Shown: positions 49,601 to 63,720 of the stretch, in pieces
How positions within the stretch are numbered: position 1 is the first letter of the stretch
Layout: each line of letters opens with the position of its first letter
Assembly: GCA_949825025.1 (NCBI GenBank)
Contig: OX463780.1
Span: 23,700,229 to 23,764,228, forward strand
Direction: 5' to 3'
DNA from: Siphlonurus alternatus
Taxonomy: Eukaryota > Arthropoda > Insecta > Ephemeroptera > Siphlonuridae
DNA: 64,000 bases
Notes under the pieces: generated by a model
What the model was told of the DNA's origin: nothing
Seen by the model: only the letters and a program-made list of their open reading frames with translations
The model's database searches: none
Program-made: the position numbers and the translations under genes

Positions 49601-52600
49601 TTCCAATAATGTAACGGTTCTTTATAATCACCAACACTTTACATTATGTAATATGTATATGTCGTATAAAAATCACTATTGATTAAAATCCACTGTGTGT
49701 CGTACAGCACGTGCTTTGTGGGATGGTAGTAGACTCCCTATTATAGACTGACAGAAAATCAATATATTTTAATTTTTATTATACGACGTAGATTTTATTA
49801 TTTTTATACACGTCGAGAAATTTCATATGTACAGATACATTAGTTGGACCCCCTTCTCCCTAAGATTTTTAATATATATATGGTACATGATAATACAATA
49901 TATAGGATAATTTAGATACAATCCATTTTTTCACCACTGATCGAACTCTGAACAAAACATATCGCTTACTTTATGAATTACAGAAAGGACTAGCACCACG
50001 ACATTCAGCGTTGCTCCTCTACCTGATGGTGCTCCTGTTGATCACCACCTCCGCAGCCCCCGCACTGAGATGGAGCACAGCCCCCAGTCGTGGGGCTGCT
50101 CTTGCCTCCAACCGCCTCACCACCGTCGAGTGGGAGTCTTACTATGAGCGCGAACATGAGGTCAGTCACACGAAGAGAAATAATAATCACCTGCTGAAGT
50201 TTAATATCCATTCACACAAATACTTTTTGACAGCAATACCATATATAGTACCATAATGGACTTACGCTGTTAAATTAAATTTTTTATCTTGGTACTAAAT
50301 TGTAGTTTTATGCGCCCTTCTTCAATGTTGATGTTATCGTGTTTACAAAAACGCTTTTTCTATGTATTACAAGCACTTGAAATAGTTGTAAATCTATCAA
50401 TACCAGGATGTTCACGAGCCTCCTTTTCACTGCGCTATGATTTGATCGATGTGAGCTAGCTTTGCTTCTTCTAGCTATCTCTGCCACTAGGTGCGGACAA
50501 GTACAGGTGCAAAATTTAGCGCGATAATTTCAACATTATTTATGTTATTATCTCGTCCCGTTTGCATTATATTACATAAAACAAACGAACAGTTTTTTTA
50601 AAAATTATTATTAATTATTATAATATTATACAATAATCTATTTTAAATTTATTTTCCATGAAGACAACGAATCGTATGTACGACTGGTGTTTCTAGCTGT
50701 TCAAATTTAATCTGTGCATTAATTGGATAGCTGGAGGCAGCTGGATCGTTTTCCTTGATTGGAATAATAAATTAATAAATTGCTTGTGTGAATATTATAA
50801 TAATAAATTAATAATGTAATTTTGTGATTTACAATTAATATGTATAATTATTATGGACGCGTGCAAACCTTTTTGAGAGTGCATGACTATAAAACTCGCA
50901 ATATCTGCAATGCGTAGCTTGTCTATTAAAACTGCTGCGTTAATAGTAATAATAAATTGATAAGTGTTTTATTATAGCGTACCAAATAAATAACTGAAAA
51001 TAAATTTCGTCATGAGGCTAAGCAACCTATATATGAGTGGCCGGGCTACATTTAAGCAGGCTCAATTAAGGAATTAACTCTATTTTAATATATGTTAAAC
51101 AACCTCTAGCTCAGAGCTTTGCAAGAAGATATAGCTAGCAGACACAGACACTTTCTTTCGGCTACATCTTAATCTAATTTTGTTTCATTCCTCAGGGTCC
51201 AGGCACGTACGCGTTCGGCTATGACATACAGGACCCGGAAACTGGCAACGTGCAGTTCCGTGAGGAGAGTCGTGATGCGGACGGCACGGTGCGCGGCAGC
51301 TACGGTCTCGTCGAGCCGGACGGTAACGTGCGCAAGGTCCACTACGTCGCAGACCACCTCGGCTTTCGGTAAGTCTTAATTATTAACGCAATGGAGTATC
51401 GACCTCAATTTTTTTTTTTATTGCAGATAGAGGGTGCAAAGTTATGCTACATATATTTTTTTTTTCAGATTTTTTAGAGCCCGGGAAGTATTTTTAAAAA
51501 ATTATTGAAAGTTCTTTTTGTGACGTCACGAGGCGGCAAGTCCTATCTTTTTCTTAAGGAGCGGCGTCTTGTGACGTCACAAAAAGGAATTTCAATAATT
51601 TTTTAAAAATGGTCCCCGGGCTCTAAAAAATCTGAAAAAAAAATCAGGGTAGCATAACTTTGCACCCTCTATCCATTTCTGCAATAAAAAAAAAAAAATT
51701 GAGGTCGATACTCCATTAATTCACGAAGAGCAGGGGTCACCTTTTATAAGTAAAATTTGAATAAGAATGAAATCGTTTAAATTGTATGTAATATGATTAA
51801 TTAATAAAAAAATAATGATCGACCTCAGCACATATATACAGTTGATTGAGATTTCAAATGGAGTACCGACCTCATTTTTTTTATTGCAGAAATGAATAGA
51901 GGGTGCAAAGTTATATATGCTACTCTGATTTTTTTCAGATTTTTTAGAGCCCGGCAACTATTTTTCAAAAATTATTGAAAGTGCAGAAAAAGTGCCGCCT
52001 CTTAATTGCCGCCTCTCATAATAAAAGATAGGACCCAAAAGGGACGTGGATTCGAACCCGACCTCGCCAAAACTTTTTAGCAATACTTCCCGGTCCCTAA
52101 AAAATCTGAAAAAAAATCAGAGTAACATAACTTTTCATCCTCTATCCATTTCTGTTATAAAAAATTTTGAGGTCGGTACTCCATTGGCTGATTTGAATGC
52201 TACAAGACTAGCAGGGAACTTACAATTCGCCATCAATAAGTGGCATGCAAATTTTGAAGTGGATCTGTCTGATCGGTTTTGAGAAAACTGAGGTAGAAGT
52301 TTAATGGACGAAACCCGAAAATGGAGCTGTTATGAGTTATGAGGAAACCATGCACCCGTTTGAATTTGCCCAAATCATAAGCGATTAAGTTTTAGAGCGT
52401 TCTCGAAATTTTAAAATATATTTCATTCTATTCTGTCTGACAGAAATTTCCTTTGACTCCAAACTAGCTGAGGTCAATCGTTAAGATTCCTTCCAGTTTT
52501 TGTCTTGCTTTGATCATCATTTAATGGTGGATTCATTACTTAATTAATATCTGTAAAATAAATTTTATCTTTAACTTTGTTTACCCGATCCAGGGTGGAG

Positions 52601-52741
52601 ATCGAAAACTCGCATAAGCCAGGTGAACAACACCCCGCCCCTGGAAAGTTCGCCACCCCTCGTCTCACTCCCGCGCCGGTTCTGCAGGTCTACCAGATAC
52701 CAGCCGAGCCATCCACAGAACATCACCAAGAAAATAAATAG
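46681..52741 (+). CDS. RR-type cuticle protein, four exons
   Basis: Chitin-binding cuticle protein, 179 aa as modelled. Exons 46681-46722, 49984-50160, 51196-51368 and 52594-52741 join in phase. The hydrophobic signal segment LLLYLMVLLLITTSAAP lies in exon 2. The RR domain is in exon 3, from YAFGYDIQDPETGN through SYGLVEPDGNVRKVHYVA to DHLGFR, and continues VEIENSHKP in exon 4. Exon 1 (MILLLRCEHAPHNK) is inferred from promoter, leader similarity to the array and phase. It gives an unusually long polar stretch before the signal core, so another first exon is possible. Intron 1 carries a TTAA-type foldback and intron 3 two CRE-family foldbacks. Confidence 0.82.
46897..47259. mobile_element. TTAA-type foldback element, copy 3
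   Basis: Palindrome with ends TTAAGGGTAAGATAACGCC and GGCGTTACCTTACCCTCAA. The interior matches copy 2 (31197-31578). It lies in intron 1 of the cuticle gene. Confidence 0.75.
48655..48740. repeat. Possible retroelement 3' end
   Basis: TACATTCAGCCACAAGGGCT and a following TTTAGCCG stretch look, on the minus strand, like a LINE 3'UTR ending in TGTACAATGAATAA. Weak, motif-style evidence only. Confidence 0.3.
51391..51716. mobile_element. CRE-bearing foldback element, copy 2
   Basis: Palindrome with ends ATGGAGTATCGACCTCA and complement. It has two TGACGTCA sites and starts about 22 bases after the splice donor of cuticle exon 3. Confidence 0.88.
51858..52184. mobile_element. Foldback element of the same family, copy 3, altered centre
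   Basis: Ends ATGGAGTACCGACCTCA and complement, but the centre differs and both TGACGTCA sites are missing. The centre contains, on the minus strand, GGTTCGAATCC (52058-52048), an exact match to the tRNA B-box consensus. Confidence 0.82.
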
Positions 52742-52971
52742 CCTTTTCCATTCGTAACTACTGCATTTGTTAATTTATCAAATTTATTTTTAAATCTCCT
52801 CTTAGAATATATATGTAGGGATGAAATGCATACAGCAGAGTAATTATTTTACTATCCATTCTAATGGATATTGCATATTATATTATGCATTTTAAACACT
52901 CAAATGATGTTTAAAAGGTGAAAAGAGCAAGTATCAAGTATACTAAAGTTTCAATTACTGTATTAAAAACA

Positions 52972-52977
52972 AATAAA
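52972..52977 (+). terminator. Poly(A) signal of the 179-aa cuticle gene
   Basis: AATAAA about 230 bases after the stop. A second AATAAA overlaps the stop codon and is less likely to be used. Confidence 0.6.
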
Positions 52978-53109
52978 ACTATAAATAGACTCACATTCTT
53001 CAAATTGAATTAATTTACGTATTTATTGTTATACTGCATTTTATAGAGATGAATTTATATAACCTACTTGTGATGTAAATTTTACGAATAATTTAGGGGC
53101 ATATAAATG

Positions 53110-53153
53110 AAAAAAAAAAAAAAAAAAAAAAAAACGAAAACGAAAACGAAAAC
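53110..53153. repeat. Poly(A) followed by (CGAAAA)n
   Basis: About 25 A residues and then CGAAAA units. Confidence 0.9.
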
Positions 53154-54172
53154 AAGCCATGTTAAAATAAAAATTTCAATCCATATTTATTGATAGTTTA
53201 AATAAAGAAATAACGACAGTCAACATACATACATTATACATAGAAGTTGGTGCAGGTATAAAAATAACATTTTCACCATAGTCAGAGGGGTTTAATCACA
53301 AAATATAATACTGGCGGATAATCCTAAACTAAAAATAAACTATATATATATATATATACATGGAGGTTATGTACCACAAAATATTAAAACACCATGCATA
53401 ATAACATAATTAAGATAAATAATAGAATCTCACTCGAGTTATCAAATTCAATTGATGACAAGTAAAACATATATTTTTTTAATAATATCTTCAAACTTAA
53501 GTAAGTAATAATATAACAACATGTTAAAATAGTCCAAGTATGTAATGAATTAATTAAAAAAGTATTTTTGTTGTTGCATGATTGGTTTGATCTGCATTTA
53601 TAATTATGTGCCATTTTTGTACTATGTTCAACTTACTCTAGTGTTAAAATACATTATAGTTTTAAGTTTTAACATAAATCAACATATTAGGTACAGAACA
53701 TAATTATCATTACAGGGCAATAATTTAGTATACTTACAGATAACAAAACAAAATATTGACTGCAAGACAAGACAGTTTATATGAAAATTGAGACTTAATT
53801 GAGTAAAGTAACTTTGTCAAGACTAAGCCAATTGTACACTCCTTGTCTTGGAAAATTTCCCTCATTAATAGGTGGCAATACTGTAGTATTGTTCAAGCAA
53901 TTTAATGTCCAGTATGCCATCTTGTGGTGAAGATATTGTCAATGATGACGAGGGTGAATTATTTTTAAACAATAAATATCTGCTTTGGCAGATCATTTTG
54001 CCTTGAGGTTAGGCAACTTGTTTAGCATCCAAGTAGAGCATCTCACAATGTCTTAATCCTTGAGACTTAGTTGCTGAGCAATGAAGCCCAAGCATGGCAA
54101 GATGATAAAACATTGATTTCATTACTTCATTTTCTTAAAAATCAAATTTACTATCTTTGGTTAAATAATACA

Positions 54173-54491
54173 ATGGAGTACCGACCTCAAAATTTTTTGT
54201 TGCAGAAATGCATAGAGGATGCAAAAATATGCTACTCTGAATTTTTTCAAATTTTTCTGAGACAGGGAAGTATTTTTAAAAAATTATTGAAAGTCCGTCT
54301 TATGACGTCACGGGCGTTAATGTCCTATCTTTTTCTTAAGGACCTCGCCTCGTGACGTCATCAAAATGGACTTTCAATAATTTTTTAAAAATACTTCCCG
54401 GTCTCAGAAAAATCTGAAAAAATTCAGAGTAGGATATTTTTGCACCCTCTATCCATTTCTGCAATAAAAAATTTTGAGGTCAGTACTCCAT
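54173..54491. mobile_element. CRE-bearing foldback element, copy 4
   Basis: Ends ATGGAGTACCGACCTCA and complement, with two TGACGTCA sites (near 54302 and 54354). Confidence 0.87.
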
Positions 54492-54933
54492 TTCATCAAT
54501 GTTAAAAAGTCAGTGAAATCTGTCATTAAGATTTATATAGTCAAAGTTAAAATCTTTTCTGTTCATTGTTTGCAGATACTTTCTAACTGAGAATGATGCC
54601 AAATATAAATTAACTTTAAAAAATACCAGTAATTAATTTCAGGTAATTTAGTGCTACAGTAAATGGAAGTGACATACCTAAAAGGCACAACATATATTGA
54701 AGTACTGTAATATATATATCAAATACACAACTACTGTAGATTCATCGCAAGTGCTACTTAAAAGGTACAATTTAAATGGGGAACTAGTTTTTTCACAGAT
54801 TACAAAACAATTAAAGAGGATAATTACACATTTAGAAAACAAACTACTAAAAAAACTAATATACAAAATATAAGTCATGAACAGTCTACAAATATTAAAT
54901 AAATTAATTTAGTGAATATAAAGAAATTATTTT

Positions 54934-56629
<1,696 letters not shown>

Positions 56630-57576
56630 ACCTAATTAAAAATCTATCAAACTTAAAACTAAATGACTAAATCACTTTATTCACCTCGCACTGCAAAGTT
56701 TGTTGACATGTATCAGCTGTAAAATAATTCAATGACCTATATATTTTACCATGGGTACCAACATTTCCCTAAAATGATTTTAAAAATATGTGAAACTAAA
56801 AATGTACGTTAAAGAAAAAAAACTTTGTAAAACAAATAAATTTGAATCAATTTTTATTATTTATGATTTTTTTACTTTTTAATTTAATTTTTAAACTGCA
56901 TTTAAATAAATCAATGAAATGAAAAAACATTTTAGAATTATTCTTTCAATGTTGGTTATGTTGTTTCGGCTATTTGTCGTCTGCTAGAACGTCATGTTTC
57001 TGTGACGTAAAGCAAAATACTTTACTTTTTTAACTTCTTCCTTCTTCTTGTGCCCATCTGTGTAATCTGTGTAGAGTTATGTAAGTAAAAAGTGAATCTG
57101 TTTTTTATGTAGGTTTTTATGCAATGTTTATATCTGTCGCTGCAGTCTAATAATATTTTATAATAAGCTTGATAATGAGCTCGCATCTGATGACCCTATG
57201 CAGTAGACCTTATGTGACCCTGTTTGCTGCACTCTCAATCTCAATATAAACTGGGAATATTGCACCACTTAGCAACAATAATTTCTACTGTACAGTACGG
57301 TTTACAATATTTTAATAGAAATAAAATTACATTTTTTTCAGGCTTGGTGAAACAAGGCGGTGACAGCTAACATATTTGACAGCTTAATTAAATGAACGGA
57401 TTACATTCTTAGGGTATGTACATAATGCATTTCATACAGTATAAATAAAAATTTAATAAATTTATAACAACCTTGCTATTTTAATTAAGGTCAAATTATT
57501 TTAATACAATACGACATGTGTATAAATTATAAATTTATTTTTCAGATACTATACAGTACACTGACGAGTTTAAAAT
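56630..57576. promoter_or_regulatory. Shared divergent promoter region, PRELID2 and AFG1L
   Basis: 947 bases between two start codons pointing outward. There is no TATA box. A pyrimidine-rich stretch at 57030-57060 could be a start region for AFG1L. TTTTTTCAG at 57335-57341 and TTTTTCAG at 57539-57545 are acceptors consistent with spliced leader exons. Assignment is inference. Confidence 0.5.
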
Positions 57577-60500
57577 ATGGTGGTTATTACAAACGTTCTC
57601 CGTTTATTGGGACCTTTAAAATCAAGAGGATTTATTCATATACGAACATGTAGAATACATAATTTAAAGACTAGTAGTATTCAAATTGGAGGACCTATAT
57701 CTTCACTTCAAGAAAAAATTGAACGAGGAGAATTGATGCATGATGACTACCAGAATCAAATAGCCATTGAACTACAAAGAGTTTTTGAAGACATTCAAGG
57801 ATATGAACCTCCTACTCCTGGAATGTTTAAGAAATGGTTTGGTGGTACTCAAACATCTTCCTTGAATTCTCCACAAGGATTATATTTGTACGGAGCAGTG
57901 GGCGGAGGCAAGACAATGTTGATGGACTTGTTCTACAATTGCTGCAACCAAGTGTCACGGAAGCAGCGAGTCCACTTTCACGCATTCATGCAGGATGTAC
58001 ACACTCGCATCCACCAAAACAAGCAGCTGCGAGCGGACGTGACAAGCAGCAAAGGAAGCAAGGCTCGCTCTTACGACCCAATTCCTCCAGTAGCAGAGGC
58101 CATCAGCAAAGAGGCTTGGCTCATCTGTTTTGATGAATTTCAGGTGAAGTACTGTTCATTTTAATCCAATACAACACAGAGCTGGGTTTGAACTATGTTT
58201 TTCAATAGGACATATTTTTTTCTTTTGACAGTGCATTATAATGAGAAGCTTCAATTGCATATTGTATGCCCCGGTGGCACGCTTTCTATCATCTGACTTT
58301 ATAAGGTTTTTGATTAGAGAAAGATTTTATTTATTTTTTCATTCAAATTCTATGTAAAGAAGATAGAAACACATACGATCTTCTATCTTCTTTAAATAAA
58401 TATAGCTTAGTTTGATTTTTTCAAATAATTAATTCAAATTTTATTTTGCAGAAAATCTTAAGTATTTGTTAAATGTATTGTAAATTTATGGGTCCCATTG
58501 ATCAAATGATAATAAATGATCAATTGTGCCCTTCATTAAATTTTTTTTTACTATCCTATCCTAGCTAGTTTTATTAAGGTAAAATGAATACCTTCTAGTA
58601 TGAAATATCTTCTTGGGTTTCTTGTTGTGAATCAGCTTATAGGAAACACTTCTGTTTTATTACCTTCTACTTGGGTCAGACTAACACTTTGATATCACTC
58701 CATAGGTTACGGATATTGCTGATGCAATGATTCTGAAGCGACTCTTCACAGAGCTCTTCCGATCTGGCGTGGTTGTTGTGGCCACCAGCAATAGAGCTCC
58801 CGATGACCTCTACAAAAATGGACTGCAGCGCACAAACTTCATGCCCTTCATTGGAGAACTGAAGGCCCACTGCAAAGTGATCTCCCTGGACTCGGGCATT
58901 GACTACCGTCTTAAATCTCTTCCTGGAAAGCAGAGAAGCTACTTTGTGTGAGCAACTTACCGTTTCACCTGCTAAAAATCAATGTCCATAATATATCTAC
59001 CTTAATTTTAATCTTATTTTAAGACTACTTTTTTTACAGAGGGTTCATTAAATTAATTTTACCTACAGTAGCATAACCAGGTTGTTTTCCTTGATATTAC
59101 GTAAGTCACAAACTTAAAATACATACCTGAAAAATTTGCATGCTAGCCAAAAATTTAAGTATACAATGTAAAGTATCTTTAATATTATTGGGAGTAACTT
59201 GTAAAAAAAATCGTAAATCAGTGGACATTTCTTTTACTACTCTAATGACTTCTTTTTTTTTTTTTTTTTTTTTAGTAAAAAAGACTGTGCGGCAGATGAG
59301 GAGGTGACAAAGATCTTTAAGTTTCTGTGCTCCATGGAGAATGACATCATTCGACCACGCACATTACGGATCAGAGGCAGGAATGTCACATTTCAGCGAG
59401 CTTGCGGCCAGGTTGCCGATTGTACCTTCAGTGAACTCTGCGACAGAGTAAGGTTCTATCTTTATAAACTGTTATAACTCTTGTATGGAAAATTGTATCA
59501 ACCTATTTTTTTTTATTGCAGAAATGGATAGAGGCTGCAAAGTTATGGTACCCTGAATTTTTTCAGATTTTTTACAGCCCTGAAAATATTTTAAAAAATT
59601 ATTGAAATTTCTTTTTGTGACGTCATGCGGCGGCAAGCCCTATCCTTTTATTAAGGAGAGACGCAGCGTGACGTCACAAAAAGGACTTTCAATAATTTTT
59701 TAAAAATACTTCCAGGACTGTAAAAAATCTTAAAAAATTCAGGGTAGCGTAACTTTGCACCCTCTATCCATTTCTGCAATAAAAAAAATTTGAGGTCGAT
59801 ACTCTAATGGACAGACTTCTAAACAAATATTGATAAAAACCTCTCAAATTTATTGATGTCAATGCTGTGGTTTGTTTGGTCTTTTTTGTAAACATATTCA
59901 AATCAATTTTTAATATTATAAAAATTGAGGTTAATTTTGACTTACACCTTCCATACTGTCGCAGTAATTTCTATGCTTGAACTTTTTTTTTTTTCATTAC
60001 ATTAATTTTTGCCTGAATTTTTTAGCATTTCTTTTAAACTGGAGCCTGTTAGTCCCATTTCATTATAAAACTTAAGTCTGACCGTGAAAGATTTTCATTC
60101 CTGTAAATAAAGCTGAAATATTTACATACTCTAACTGTAGTCTTTGCTCTTCAGCCCCTTGGTGCTGGTGACTACCTCCAGATGTCTCAAGCGTTCCACA
60201 CAATTATCATTCGAGATGTACCTGAGCTCAGTCTAAAAAGCAAGTCCCAAGCTCGACGCTTCATCACACTCATTGATACTCTTTATGACAACAGGGTAAG
60301 AAAGAAACTTCAAATACACTCCCTCTTGCCCTCCAATAAAACTTCATTTTAATTGCTGCTGTAAGCCATATAATTTTATTATTAACAAAAAATAGCAGTA
60401 AATTGCAAACTATCTAGCAAACACAATAAACATGATTATACTGTCCTGCTAGCAACAAAATGGTACACAAGCAATAAGCATACAAGTATATCAATGGTGT

Positions 60501-61088
60501 CTTGGCTAATCTGACCAACAGTGAATGACACGAAGTGGCAAAATAGATAGACCAGCAGAAATTGCTGTGCGGTGGCTGAAGTAACTACAGCAGTATAGTA
60601 GAAATAGCCGTTATAGTCATTTCAGCCACCGCTCGGCAATTTCTGCTAGTCCATTTTGCCACCTCGCATCATTTGATGTTGCATGGTCAAATTAGCTGCG
60701 GTACCATTGATCAATAAGAATACAGCATCAGAAGGTATTTTTGAAAACTAATTAAATTCTATTTTTAATGTGTGCGTGTTCTTGCAGATCCGAGTGGTAA
60801 TCTCTGCAGCTGCATCCCACCGAGAACTGTTTGTGACTGACGATGATCACCATTCACATGATGACCACCGAGCACTGATGGATGACCTCAACATCCAAGT
60901 GGGATCTGTAAGTTTTTTATTGTGTTTAGAAATTAATGAGCTAATGAGAGTAATTATTTTCACAGGAAAATGCATCTGCTAGTATCTTTACGGGTGAAGA
61001 AGAATTGTTTGCTTTTGATCGTACAGTTTCTCGTTTATCAGAAATGCAAACAAGGGAATACTGGGAGCAATGGGAGACGCACAAATAG
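57577..61088 (+). CDS. AFG1L: AFG1-like mitochondrial ATPase, six exons
   Basis: AAA-type ATPase of the AFG1/LACE1 family, which acts in mitochondrial protein quality control. Exons 57577-58143, 58706-58947, 59276-59447, 60155-60295, 60788-60907 and 60966-61088 join in phase to 454 aa. Walker A GAVGGGKT is at residues 106-113 and Walker B LICFDEF at 182-188. A family signature spans the next junction, [19 protein letters not shown]. The motifs [42 protein letters not shown] and [19 protein letters not shown] follow in order. The first 30 residues are Arg-rich and lack acids, fitting a mitochondrial presequence. Intron 3 holds a CRE-family foldback and intron 4 another long inverted repeat. 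Confidence 0.96.
59253..59274 (+). repeat. Poly(T) run forming the polypyrimidine tract of AFG1L exon 3
   Basis: About 21 T residues run directly into the acceptor AG at 59274-59275; length variation here could affect splicing. Confidence 0.85.
59490..59809. mobile_element. CRE-bearing foldback element, copy 5 (diverged)
   Basis: The left end is worn, but the right end GAGGTCGATACTCTAAT and the arms match the family. Two TGACGTCA sites (near 59616 and 59669). In intron 3 of AFG1L. Confidence 0.8.
60491..60710. mobile_element. Foldback element in AFG1L intron 4
   Basis: The 220-base inverted repeat starts TCAATGGT and ends ACCATTGA. The arms share GCAGAAATTGC and GGTGGCTGAA-type stretches. 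It is unlike the other foldback families. Confidence 0.75.
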
Positions 61089-61794
61089 ATTTTTAGATAC
61101 CTTATAGAACATGCATGATTTTAGATAATCCCAAATTTTAAGTTGTGTTTGTTCCTTTCTGGTTAATAATATAATATGCACTTCATTATTTATACATTGA
61201 AAGTAAGAGTTTAATCATAATTTACTTGAACAACACAGTGATAATTAATGTTCATATTCCTGATTCAGAAAATTCTGATGTGGCTCATACTTTTTTAATG
61301 CCAACAATATTATATTATACTTATGTACCTAACAATGTGACACTAGTCTATTTTACCTAATATATAGAACTAACAAAGGAATTAATAAAATCTCCTCATA
61401 AAATATATCTTATTTAAAAGGAATATCCAATGTTTAATTATATATTTACTATGTTGTAAGTTATGTTAATAAATTATTTAGTTTTACAAAAACATATGTG
61501 TCTTATAATTATTAAAGCAACTGACAATTTTAATTTCTATTTATATGTATTATAAAAGCGAAATCATAAAAAGACTTTAAGCTTTAATGCTGACAATTAT
61601 ATAATGCTGTGTGGAATGTACAATTTAATTAAGCCATAAACGGGAAATATTACGGGGATTACTAAGTTTTTCTAATTATTATAGCTTGCATGCACATTTC
61701 TACATCCAGAAAACTATTAACTATAAACAAATTATTTGTTCCGAGGCCTTAATAATTGCAACTGTGGCTTTATCATGATATATGTATATCCCAG

Positions 61795-61898
<104 letters not shown>

Positions 61899-62529
61899 AA
61901 ATATAAAACGAACAATTTAATAAATAATCAATTAATGTTGATTAATACGCAGCTACAAAATATATAGGACTTAATTTAATTAATTTTATTGAAGAAAAAA
62001 GAAATCTAAATAGTAACAAAAAGAATATATTTTGACAAACAAAAAGATCATGCTTCAGCTAGAGGTGCCAACAACCAACATATGACATATTGGGGGAATT
62101 CTCGATCCATAACCGTTTATCATTTTAATTGACAAATACCCAAATCTCTATAAAAACTATTGTTCAGATTCAAAACCATCATCAGAAACCTCTATATATA
62201 GTGTTTTATGGCCTGAATTAAACCACAACCATACCAAAATTTCAGAATAAAGGTTTTCATGGTTCCCTGTGCGGGACATTATAACCGACTGACATGCCAT
62301 GCAGCCACTGTCCGACTGTCACCAAGGACACTCTACCACTACCATCCCAGAAACCATGGAATCTCTGAAACTCATTATAAATGTTCTGTCCATAAAACAT
62401 AGGATATGGTCTCTGGTTTTTGTTTTTGCATGATCATGCAGATAGTCTTAATTTTGGACTTATTGGTTGTAAAAAGGAAACATTCAAATTTTTACCGCTT
62501 TTCTCATGACAACTGCGCAACTGCTTCGA

Positions 62530-62551
62530 TTTTTTTTTTTTTTTTTTTTTT
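62530..62551. repeat. Poly(T) tract
   Basis: 22 T residues upstream of IST1. Confidence 0.9.
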
Positions 62552-62662
62552 GCATCACCTGTTTATGATTCATGTTTGATGTTCACCCAAACGTCATCTG
62601 ACTGAAATAAGAAGGTGAAATAACAAATTTTCGTGTGATTTTAGCGAACGACAGCTAAAAAA

Positions 62663-63254
62663 ATGTTCTCTAGTGGTTGCAATTATGCTAAACTAAAGAC
62701 CAACTTAAGGTTAGCAATTAATAGACTTAAATTATTGGAGAAAAAGAAAACTGAAATTGCACAGAAAGCAAGGAAGGAAATAGCTGATTATATTGCTGCT
62801 GGTAAATATGAACGAGCAAAAATTCGTGTGGAGCAGATAATACGTGAGGATTACTTGGTTGAAGCCATGGAAATTGTGGAAATGTATTGTGATCTTCTCT
62901 TGGCTCGCTACGGCTTAATTCAGCAGATGAAGTAAGTATGATTATGTATGCTATACATACAGTACAGAATGCATACCGTACATGCTGTATTTTATGCGTA
63001 TACCGGGATGCATATAATTATGAATCATCCTTGAGTGACTTGAGTCTGGTTGCCTCTAGAGAGAATTATGCCAATAAATTACTGTCAATTTGTAAGTAAT
63101 GTAAATATTCATTTCCTTCAGGACACTTGATGAGGGACTGGCAGAAGCCATATCCAGTCTAATATGGGTTGCACCAAGACTCCAGACGGATGTAGCAGAG
63201 CTAAAAGTCATTGCAGAGCAACTGTCAGCAAAGTATGGCAAACCATACTCTCAG
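62663..63254 (+). CDS. IST1: IST1 homologue, 5' part (first two coding exons)
   Basis: ESCRT-III-related protein that regulates VPS4 and acts in endosomal sorting and cytokinesis. Exon 1 (62663-62931) encodes MFSSGCNYAKLKTNLRLAIN, RLKLLEKKKTEIAQKARKEI and IIREDYLVEAMEIVEMYCDL; exon 2 (63122-63254) encodes TLDEGLAEAISSLIWVAPRL through KYGKPYSQ. This is the highly conserved N-terminal helical domain of IST1. The donor GTACGT at 63255 is good, and the remaining exons, including the C-terminal MIT-interacting motifs, lie beyond the window. Start ATG chosen because it begins the conserved domain and follows a leader without in-frame ATG nearby. Confidence 0.95.
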
Positions 63255-63352
63255 GTACGTACATTGAAGGTAGAGGAATTCTAAATGATGATCATAGTGA
63301 CGTGCGGTGGAGTAAGCAGACGGTAATGTGCTGGCAAAATCGTGGGGCAGGA

Positions 63353-63539
63353 CCAAGATTACTCTCCATAAGGTTTGACGCTTGGATTCCCATTTTCGTT
63401 CAGTATTTGAACCAATCAGAGAGAAGTGTCAATTCCGTGCCTATTTCGTGGCAGTCGGTGATTGGTCGTGACGTCACAGGCCCTAACAAAAGCTGCGCCA
63501 AGACGGCGGAGCGTCAAACCTTATGTAGAGTAATCTTGG
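63353..63539. mobile_element. Inverted-repeat element in IST1 intron 2
   Basis: CCAAGATTACTCTCCATAAG and its continuation GTTTGACGC pair with GCGTCAAACCTTATG...TAATCTTGG, a terminal inverted repeat of about 30 bases with few mismatches. The interior holds CCAAT, ATTGG and one TGACGTCA. Confidence 0.7.
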
Positions 63540-63589
63540 GACAGGACACACACCATCCGTCCCCAGGATGGCTTGCTGCAGTCGAAAAA

Positions 63590-63634
<45 letters not shown>
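63590..63634. repeat. (CA)n-(TA)n compound microsatellite
   Basis: About 11 CA units followed by about 11 TA units. Confidence 0.95.
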
Positions 63635-63720
63635 AAAGGGGCGTAGCAGACGAATTTTTAAGTACTGTATATAATATAAGCAAAACACACAGAAATATAT
63701 TTCAATGTTGGTATATTATT

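Larger units (their letters stand above)
52980..54930. other. Intergenic region between cuticle and PRELID2 genes
   Basis: No gene. It contains a poly(A)/(CGAAAA)n tract (53110-53153) and one CRE-bearing foldback (54173-54491). The 3'UTR of PRELID2 should fall at its right end. Confidence 0.55.

Noticed and set aside
62250..62400. Weak inverted repeat around TTTCATGGTT and AACCATGGAA between AFG1L and IST1
   Set aside because: Pairing is short and interrupted; not enough to call an element.
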